DNA of 64,000 bases from Ostreococcus mediterraneus (taxonomy: Eukaryota > Chlorophyta > Mamiellophyceae > Mamiellales > Bathycoccaceae): contig WMKK01000012.1 in NCBI GenBank assembly GCA_012295225.1, positions 549,054 to 613,053 of the forward strand. Reading direction: 5' to 3'. The stretch's first letter is position 1, and every line of letters begins with the position of its first letter. This document shows positions 57,609-64,000 of the stretch, piece after piece. The notes beneath the pieces are model-generated. The model had not been told where the DNA came from, did not search any database, and worked only from the letters and a program-made list of their open reading frames with translations. A program made the position numbers and the translations under genes.

Positions 57609-60600
57609 CTAATTCATTCCTACTTTTTTACCTCCTAAGAACGCCTTGAGACTTCGTTTAAAAAGCCTCGCGTCTTTGCGAGCGTCTTCGCTGCATAGCG
57701 TTTCAATCCACAAGCGCTTATCTTCACTCGTGGTTTTAGGCTTTGGAAAGCCATCGCTATCATCACCGAGAGCGCGAGTGAGTACATGGACAAAGTATAC
57801 ATCGCCATAAATGCTCCAGACGTAGTGCAAACACGCAGCAATGTCTGAAATCATAGACGGCGCCATCGCACCATTTGCGCATTCAAGCAAAAGTCTCAAC
57901 ATGGCGATGTTTGATTCGCAGCGCACAAGTTCGTCGTTGATTTCCGCCGCGAGTGGCGCAGACTGCGCGCAACATGCATTCCATGAACAGTCTGTGCGAC
58001 GCTTGGATGACTGCCCAGAAATTTCTGCGGCAAGGCGACCGAGTCCGGCGTGCATCGCTACGGCGCTGGGGTTGTTCGTCGGCAACGACACCAGGAGCGT
58101 CGGTGCGCACAGTAAATCTATAGCCAACAACAGCGATGCCGCCGCCGCGTCGTTGGACACACCCCTCAGCGATCGCTTACTCATTTCGATAACTAATCGC
58201 GCATGCTGCGTCAACGCCGCGCATCCACATCGCAAGGTTGCTCGAGTGAGCGTAAACATCGCTGGCCAAAGGTCGGGATCATCCATGCACGTCGGCAGGT
58301 TTTCCGCAACAAAATTTGAGAACATTTGCCCGACAGTCTGTATTCCGTGGGATTCCTCAAAGCCGATCAGCGCGCAATCACCATATGTCGCGAGGATTAT
58401 GGTCATTGTTTCAACATAGCACTGTCCTAGCTCTGGCGCTAGAGCATATGCATCAATGCATGTTGTCACGATGACCTTGAGCAAGTCGTTTCCAACGTAG
58501 CGCACCAAATCAACGAGAGCTTTCATCACCCAACCTATTTTAAAGCGTTCTTCAACGTTTTCAGGAGATAATATCTTCGACGAGGCTGCGGTGACGGCAT
58601 GCGCCGCATTCAACGCGAGCGCGCCGAGCAAAATACTTTCAGTGTTCATGTGCGCGTATGCCTTCTGCATCGCCTGCAACACGATGTCTAAATCCACTAA
58701 AGAACGCACGTAATCACTTTCATGAGGTGCCACGCGCACGCACGAACGCATGGTCGAAATGACAGGGTCCGCCAACGTGACGCATGCATGTTCTACGACG
58801 TCGTTCTCTGCACGATCAGTCTTGAAGACGAAAAATGTCAAGCTTCGTAGCATGATTGTTGACTCATGCTCTTGTCCAAGTCTTAAATTGTGCGATGCCG
58901 TTGGGCCACCCGTAGCGTGAATGGCGGCAAGACGCGCGGGCACGTCAGTCGATGCTAATCGAGCCGCCGCGTGTTCGCATAATTTCATCATTGCTACACA
59001 CGCCCCTCGTGCAATGAGCGCTTCATAATGTCGTAAACGCTCTATCAACACGTTCGCAACTCGTACAATTTGCGCATCGCTTAAACAAGCAAATGAACTC
59101 GCTAATCCAGCTAAAACCCAAGCCGTTGATTCTAGAATAATATGCGGAACACCAACGTCTTCGCCCGCACTGAAGAGGATGCACAATACATCCACGAGTG
59201 AAATAAACAGCGGACGGTGTGCACCAGCATCATCATTTTTAAACGACTTTGCCAAGGCGAGCAGAATGACTAAGCGCGCACGCACGATTTTCCAGCCGTC
59301 TTGGACCTTGCTGGACATTTCTATTTCAGCCTTCAAACCTTCTGTAAAATCATGAAGCACGTGATCAATCGGTACAATGGTAACGACATCACGTAAGCAG
59401 TCACCAATCTCCTCTTTGTACTGATCGTCCAGCGCATCCAAATTCAACACACTTGCGTGCACCACAGATGCACTCATACAACGTGAAGCTACTGTTGTCA
59501 AAGATGACAGCAATGAGTTTGAAGATATCGCAGAATAAACATCGACCAACTTGCTCCAAGGCTCGAGCGCCGAGCCTATAGCGACACCGGCAGCGAGCGC
59601 GTCATTTAGCGAGTCCAAAGCGTATATCAAAACTTCTTCATCAACCTCGATGTCAATCGCCCTTGCTTTTGCCAACTTCTTTTCAGCCTTCTTTTGTTGA
59701 CGCTGAAGATCCTTGAATTTACTATATTTCACATACACCCGATCACCCGCTGCCTGAAGACCCGTTGCATACGGATTGACATCGCGGTTGTCGATTTCCT
59801 TTTCTCGACACGCTTCCATCGCTAATGCTGATAAAATTTCAGTAATTAAGTGGCGCGTCTCGCTAGACTTATTGTGCATCATCACATGTTTTCGTAAAGT
59901 CGCCATATGCTGCGCGAGAGGTCCACGAAGGTTTTCTGAACGGTACCAGATGCACTGAGACAATGACGTTCGGGTCGCGTTCGCCGCGCGTTGTTTCAAT
60001 GTGCTGCTATGCTGCCCATCCCCCTCGCTGCTGCAAACAATTTGTACTGCACCGTCGACGATTACACTCGGAAAAGCCTGAGTTATATTCGAAAACTCAG
60101 CCCACGATGCCAGTGCCTCAAGAATGTACGATATCAAGGATGCGTCGTTCTGGCATGACTGCGCAAGCTGTTCGAGTACTATCATCACATCACTCGATGC
60201 GGCTTTCAATCCATCTAGAACACACTCTCTACGCGCAGGATGAATCGATAAATCCCGACAATTTGCTTCCTGGGCCAACAGTGCCAAAAGCGCACACAAA
60301 CACAAGAGCTTGCTGTCTGTTGGAGTCGACGAGTCGTTCTGGAAAGTAAAAAGCAACGTCGAAACGATGTCCATCGGCTCCCAAGAGGGCATCTTACACG
60401 CCAAAGCCGACGTAGCCAAAGCTAGTTGAGTGAGTGTCGTTCTCGCATGCTGTGACTTTGTTCTTATTGCCTTTATCGAGTACGCCCGCGTCAAGGAAAA
60501 AATTCTTTCGCGTAGAGTGTGCCATTCGTCGTCTGAAAAAACAGCGTGTGAAGCCTGCGTGCGCGCCTCCTTTGCCACGCAACGTCGTAACAGCATGTGT

Positions 60601-60821
60601 ATTGTGCGTGCACAAAATACACTTTCTGCTTCGCTCGCATCTTCAAGCTCTAAGATCGATAGCGCCGCGTGCCAAGAATCTTGCGTGCGCGTAAACGTCG
60701 TGAGCCATCGCTCCGAGCTCTCGCGAACGTCGCCACTCGTTGCGGAGTAAAAGGAGAGAATGTGCGACCGCAGCGCGCTGACCTGGTCGTGCTCGATGCG
60801 TACTTCCAGCGGCGCGCTCAT
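57609..60821 (-). CDS. Importin-beta family protein, transportin-3/importin-13-like
   Basis: A probable nuclear transport receptor. The 1070 residues are nearly all paired helices. The start (LRSHILSFYSATSGDVRESS, then ERWLTTFTRTQDSWHAALSI) matches the importin-beta N-terminal repeat of the TNPO3/IPO13 class, with FCARTIHMLLRR replacing FAAQTLR. The rest (e.g. ILESTAWVLAGLASSF, VKALVDLVRYVGNDLLKVI) is compatible with HEAT repeats. A charged insert (QRQQKKAEKKLAKARAIDIE) lies mid-protein. Assignment to the subfamily is from pattern memory and is tentative. Divergent from the SELENOS-like gene. Confidence 0.6.
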   Translation of the reverse strand: MSAPLEVRIEHDQVSALRSHILSFYSATSGDVRESSERWLTTFTRTQDSWHAALSILELEDASEAESVFCARTIHMLLRRCVAKEARTQASHAVFSDDEWHTLRERIFSLTRAYSIKAIRTKSQHARTTLTQLALATSALACKMPSWEPMDIVSTLLFTFQNDSSTPTDSKLLCLCALLALLAQEANCRDLSIHPARRECVLDGLKAASSDVMIVLEQLAQSCQNDASLISYILEALASWAEFSNITQAFPSVIVDGAVQIVCSSEGDGQHSSTLKQRAANATRTSLSQCIWYRSENLRGPLAQHMATLRKHVMMHNKSSETRHLITEILSALAMEACREKEIDNRDVNPYATGLQAAGDRVYVKYSKFKDLQRQQKKAEKKLAKARAIDIEVDEEVLIYALDSLNDALAAGVAIGSALEPWSKLVDVYSAISSNSLLSSLTTVASRCMSASVVHASVLNLDALDDQYKEEIGDCLRDVVTIVPIDHVLHDFTEGLKAEIEMSSKVQDGWKIVRARLVILLALAKSFKNDDAGAHRPLFISLVDVLCILFSAGEDVGVPHIILESTAWVLAGLASSFACLSDAQIVRVANVLIERLRHYEALIARGACVAMMKLCEHAAARLASTDVPARLAAIHATGGPTASHNLRLGQEHESTIMLRSLTFFVFKTDRAENDVVEHACVTLADPVISTMRSCVRVAPHESDYVRSLVDLDIVLQAMQKAYAHMNTESILLGALALNAAHAVTAASSKILSPENVEERFKIGWVMKALVDLVRYVGNDLLKVIVTTCIDAYALAPELGQCYVETMTIILATYGDCALIGFEESHGIQTVGQMFSNFVAENLPTCMDDPDLWPAMFTLTRATLRCGCAALTQHARLVIEMSKRSLRGVSNDAAAASLLLAIDLLCAPTLLVSLPTNNPSAVAMHAGLGRLAAEISGQSSKRRTDCSWNACCAQSAPLAAEINDELVRCESNIAMLRLLLECANGAMAPSMISDIAACLHYVWSIYGDVYFVHVLTRALGDDSDGFPKPKTTSEDKRLWIETLCSEDARKDARLFKRSLKAFLGGKKVGMN

Positions 60822-61032
60822 GTCGTCAACTTCAAGCGCACGTCATTCCTCATAGTTTTCTTCGCGATGGGCGATGGGTAATGTGGCCGGCGGCTCGCAC
60901 ACTTGCCTTGTCGTGAGTGTTGCCCACCTGCCCCTTCATTCGCACGCGCGCGAGTGACCGACGGTACGCGTGGTGCGCGTGAACGTCACCGAACCACGCG
61001 CGAGAAAAGAAGAAACACAAACGGCACACATC

Positions 61033-61539
61033 ATGTACGGTGAAGCGCACGCCCCGGGCGTGCGCCCCGGTGCAAACCTTTTACGTCGAGCTTGGCAGGT
61101 TGTTGAAGAAAATGGGTGGTTCCTCACTGCCGTCGTCATCGTCGTGTCCATCGTTACGCCGTATGTTTTTGCGTATTTACGCGCGCGTGAAATGGAAAGA
61201 GATGCACGTGATACGGAAAAACTTCGCGCGTACGCGTCAGCGAGACGCAAAGCTCTGGACAAGGTTGAAGAAGACATGCGCTCAGAGTACGCGAAAAACG
61301 GCGCGGCAAACAACGCTGCGTTGAGCAGCGAAGAGGCGCAGGCTAAGAAGCTCGCGGAAATTGATGCCAAAGCAGCTCGTTTAGGCGTTCTACCGAAAGG
61401 GAAGGGTCGTGTATTAGGAAGTGATCCTACGCTAAGGAGGAACGATTACAACCCGCTCACGGGCGTGTCGTCGTCGTCGACGGGACGCGGATACAGACCA
61501 ACGCAACGACAGCGACCAGGTGGAGGAGGTTGACGATAA
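61033..61539 (+). CDS. SELENOS/VIMP-like ER membrane protein, probable selenoprotein
   Basis: In animals SELENOS anchors p97/VCP and Derlins for ER-associated degradation. From the first ATG (61033) there is one membrane helix (GWFLTAVVIVVSIVTPYVFA, ~28-47), then a charged helix (ARDTEKLRAYASARRKALDK), and a C-terminal tail with NDYNPLTGVSSSS and RPTQRQRPGGGG. This tail matches the animal YNPLSG...RPGRRG..GGUG, where U is selenocysteine, next to last. Here GGGG is followed by TGA (61531-61533), then CGA, then TAA. Reading TGA as Sec gives GGGG-U-R, again with Sec next to last. A SECIS-like hairpin lies downstream (61628-61703). If TGA is a stop, the CDS ends at 61533. Confidence 0.75.
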
Positions 61540-62024
61540 GGTGCGCGCGTGATTAGAATAACGACGCAAATGTTGTTCATTTTCATGATGCGCTTCCTGT
61601 ATGAATAGAAGTTTTTGAATGGTTTTCCAGGGAGAAGAACTGTGCGTGACGCGCGCGAAGTCAAAACGTTAATTTCGTTCTTCGCGAGCCGAAGATACCC
61701 CTGACCGCGCCGTTGTAGGCGCTTATGACATTTGAAAACGTTGTGCCAACTATTAGTGAAATCAAACATCGCACCTTCGCCGCTGAAGGTGTCAATATTT
61801 TGTAACAACAATCCAGGTGTAAGGTGTAAGGTAGCTTTTGCGCACAGTGGATGCGTTGTCTCGTTCTGCACCCACCTCATAGGACGACTCCTTGTTCGTT
61901 CGTTCAAGTTGAACGAGTCAAACTTTCATCAATAGAGATCCGCGGCGAACGTGCGTGGACAAGTGCAACAGGCTCAAGTCTGCAACGTCGTCTGATCCGC
62001 TGTCGTCCGTACGAGCGCCACGAC
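61540..62024. other. Intergenic region holding the SELENOS-like 3' UTR
   Basis: Contains the SECIS candidate and then the presumed promoter of the 7TM gene. No ORF of substance is seen. Confidence 0.5.
61628..61703 (+). promoter_or_regulatory. Candidate SECIS element in the 3' UTR
   Basis: Parts found by eye: a basal helix CAGGG/CCCTG (61628-61632 with 61699-61703); the core GTGA (61646-61649) opposite GA (61691-61692), giving the tandem G.A pairs; an upper helix CGCGAAG/CTTCGCG extended outward with one mismatch; and an unpaired AA run starting 13 nt after the GTGA, where SECIS elements carry their apical adenines. A short AACG/CGTT helix closes the top. It lies about 95 nt after the TGA. 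Confidence 0.6.
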
Positions 62025-63587
62025 ATGCGTCGTGGAATTAGCGTCTCGTCGACTTCACGCGGGAAAAGGGGAGCTTATTTAGTAGCGATAGTCTTGACAG
62101 CTCTTGCACAAGTAGTCGGCATTCATGGTTTAATTATTCGCAATGATCGGAGTTTGATCGCGGCGACGAGCGCGTCGGCGCTCATATCAGATTTTGGTTT
62201 CGAGAGTGGGGGCTCGTTGACAGTGACGGTCGAAGAGTGGAGCGGTGCGGCGGCGAACGTGAAAGCGTACGTAGCGTCATGTGCGGAAAGGAGGCTAGAC
62301 ACTGTGTCTTCCACAGTTGACGGATTAGGATCGTATTGCATCGACTGGTTTGCTTCAGAAAATGCCTCAAAGGCAAACTGTTTCGTCAAGCCGCTCAGCC
62401 TAGGAGAGCACCGTTTTGAATTCACTCAGGACACGTACTCACGCACGGTGGTTGTGCTTTGCGAACGAAACGCTACGGAAACATTCAAAGCTACCAGTGT
62501 GTTTATGAATCCTGGTGGTGAACACTTGGGCACGGAGTACATTCCGGTAAAAATGATGTATTTGTGTTTCATTCTCATGTGGGTTTGTATTTTTTCAGCC
62601 GCGACGTGGTTTTATTGGCGTAAACGCAACGACTTGACTTGGATACATGCGTTAGTTGTAGTGGCAATCGTCGTACGTATAGCATGGCTTTGCACGGCTT
62701 ATGCATTTTGGATGCAGGCGTCAAAGAGTTCGAATGGCATCCCGCTCGTAGAAGCACAGTTCAATGCTCCAAATGGCAAGTACATCACATCCTTGAGTTA
62801 CATTGTAATTCTTGCGCTCAATCAGGCGACGATTTTCTTGTTGTTGTCCCTCATTTCGCGTGGCTGGCTCATCACCCGCCGTCAACTGGAAAGGTTTGAT
62901 TTGTTTATTGACTTGCAGTTTTTCATCGGCTTGTTCACCGTGAACATCTTGACGAGATTGGAGCAGTCGTCCATCATACTTATCACGTTGTATTTATGGT
63001 ACCCAGGTGTTTGTGCGTTTATTCTTTCAAACTGCTCGTCAAATCTCAAGGCCCTGAGACTTCAGTCACTCATCGTGTCCCACGCTCAGGTCGCAATCGA
63101 ACAGACGACTGTGTACGCAAAGGAGGGCATCTTCCGGTCAATTCAGGTTTTACTATTTACGTATCTCACGACCAAAATCATCCAGTCTTTGTCCGAATTG
63201 TTTTTGACTGGATCGGATTGGGTGCGGTATTGTCTAGGCGAGTCCATGGATTTCGTGGCGTCAATTGCGCTAGCCCACATCATTCGACCGCGCGTTGTAA
63301 ATCCTTTCAACACGCATATTGTTCGCGACTGGACCGCGATGTTTGAAGGGACGATGAATACTATCGCTGAGCGAATCGCTGCTTTAGGTCTCAGCGCCCA
63401 AGAAGTGCCTGCACCAGCCTTCTATATCGCAGAAGTCGGTGGCGGGAACCATGGTTCCACCGGTGGCGTTGTTGGAAGCAACCATGGTGTTGGCTGCTTG
63501 CACTTGATTCTCGTTGAACACCCTTCGCTGCGCCATCAGGTGCTTGAAAATCTGGCGATAGCGTTGCCAGATCCAGATATGCAATGA
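62025..63587 (+). CDS. Seven-transmembrane protein, GPR180/TMEM145- or GOST-like
   Basis: Residues 1-~35 form a signal peptide (YLVAIVLTALAQVVGIHG). A Cys-containing lumenal domain follows (~40-175; LTVTVEEWSGAAANVKAY, GEHRFEFTQDTYS), of a GOLD/beta-sandwich kind. Then come about seven hydrophobic helices, starting at MMYLCFILMWVCIFSAATWF. LNQATIFLLLSLISRGWLIT resembles the KGW.ITR motif after a helix in the GPR180/TMEM145 family; GOST/lung-7TM proteins are the alternative. Both are Golgi/endosome-linked. The C-terminal ~110 residues carry VGGGNHGSTGGVVGSNHG, low in complexity. The ATG at 62025 gives 520 residues. Confidence 0.6.
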   Translation: MRRGISVSSTSRGKRGAYLVAIVLTALAQVVGIHGLIIRNDRSLIAATSASALISDFGFESGGSLTVTVEEWSGAAANVKAYVASCAERRLDTVSSTVDGLGSYCIDWFASENASKANCFVKPLSLGEHRFEFTQDTYSRTVVVLCERNATETFKATSVFMNPGGEHLGTEYIPVKMMYLCFILMWVCIFSAATWFYWRKRNDLTWIHALVVVAIVVRIAWLCTAYAFWMQASKSSNGIPLVEAQFNAPNGKYITSLSYIVILALNQATIFLLLSLISRGWLITRRQLERFDLFIDLQFFIGLFTVNILTRLEQSSIILITLYLWYPGVCAFILSNCSSNLKALRLQSLIVSHAQVAIEQTTVYAKEGIFRSIQVLLFTYLTTKIIQSLSELFLTGSDWVRYCLGESMDFVASIALAHIIRPRVVNPFNTHIVRDWTAMFEGTMNTIAERIAALGLSAQEVPAPAFYIAEVGGGNHGSTGGVVGSNHGVGCLHLILVEHPSLRHQVLENLAIALPDPDMQ

Positions 63588-64000
63588 AGGCGCTTTTACG
63601 AGCCGTTTAATTAGTTATATAAGTAGCTTGTACGAGTACGTGTAGTGGATGTGTTACGTTTCATGTGTTCTCACCCCGGCCTTTGATGATTTCTACCCGT
63701 AACTTTTGACAGGAAAGGAGAATTGTGATCCTTTCGGGATGCGTCAACAGCTCCATCTCAACACTTTAGACGAACGAAGTAGCGAGATCACGTATTTGAC
63801 TTTTGTTGCATCGCTGAGTGATGTGTCCGCTTTTGAAAAGGGCGCGAATCGCTGGAAAAATTCATGAAAATTGCTGTGAATGTGTAAAGGCTATTATCTG
63901 ACTTGTTTTCATTTGCGCGCGTCGCATTGCATCTCCGTCGTCGCTTCCATATCGTCCACGACAAAAAGCCCTAATTTCTTTCTATGAGGATATATGTCGC
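63588..64000. other. Terminal intergenic region
   Basis: Downstream of the 7TM gene, to the window edge. No ORF, RNA gene or repeat is recognized. Confidence 0.5.

Noticed and set aside
1-64000. tRNA, rRNA, CRISPR, transposon or viral insertions
   Set aside because: No tRNA T-loop with matching arms, no spaced direct repeats, and no transposase, reverse transcriptase or viral genes were seen by reading; covariance-model searches were not possible.

Overview
The window is nuclear DNA of a compact green picoalga, most likely a member of the Mamiellophyceae close to Ostreococcus. The genes are eukaryotic and plant-like: plastid alpha-amylase with CBM45 domains, ISE2 helicase, LTO1-type VKOR/thioredoxin fusion, plastid NFU and DnaJ, phytoene synthase and isoprenylcysteine methylesterase. 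Coding density is very high, most genes are single-exon, several convergent stops lie only 40-90 bp apart, and intergenic DNA is rich in GAC/GTC-type simple repeats. The species cannot be fixed from sequence reading alone.

Layout. 0-2.2 kb: the C-terminal end of ATP sulfurylase, a small mitochondrial-looking protein and a YchJ/SEC-C protein. 3.1-10.5 kb: a bromodomain protein, plastid AMY3-type amylase, organellar IF3 (one intron) and a small membrane ORF. 10.7-16.2 kb: plastid DnaJ, SKI8/WDR61, a 2OG oxygenase and LTO1. 16.4-24.8 kb: a three-exon RING-CH protein, a JmjC protein, a degenerate FIH-like cupin and mitochondrial intermediate peptidase. 24.8-30.4 kb: a Dbp3-like helicase and TTI1. 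30.5-36.5 kb: a secreted FAS1/LamG protein with five tiny AT-rich introns, an ERGIC-3 homologue and NFU. 36.7-45.3 kb: organellar cysteinyl-tRNA synthetase, NOP14 and ISE2. 45.5-54.6 kb: a Qc-SNARE, RRP5 and CWF19-like. 54.7-64 kb: phytoene synthase, ICME, an importin-beta family protein, a SELENOS-like protein and a 7TM protein.

This is ordinary eukaryotic chromosome with no operons. Three ribosome-biogenesis genes (Dbp3-like, NOP14, RRP5) and several organelle gene-expression genes (IF3, CysRS, ISE2) lie close together without obvious co-regulation. Many neighbours are divergent and probably share short promoters.

The most notable points are: (1) a SELENOS-like gene whose TGA is followed by one codon and then TAA, with a SECIS-like hairpin downstream; (2) the FAS1/LamG gene, which reads through only when five 51-97 bp AT-rich introns are removed, four of them sharing an AATTAATT motif; (3) an FIH homologue that has lost the HxD iron-binding motif; (4) a SYP5-like SNARE with His in place of the zero-layer Gln; (5) a RING-CH domain split by two introns around a 47-bp microexon. 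Start codons of organelle-targeted proteins are the least certain coordinates.
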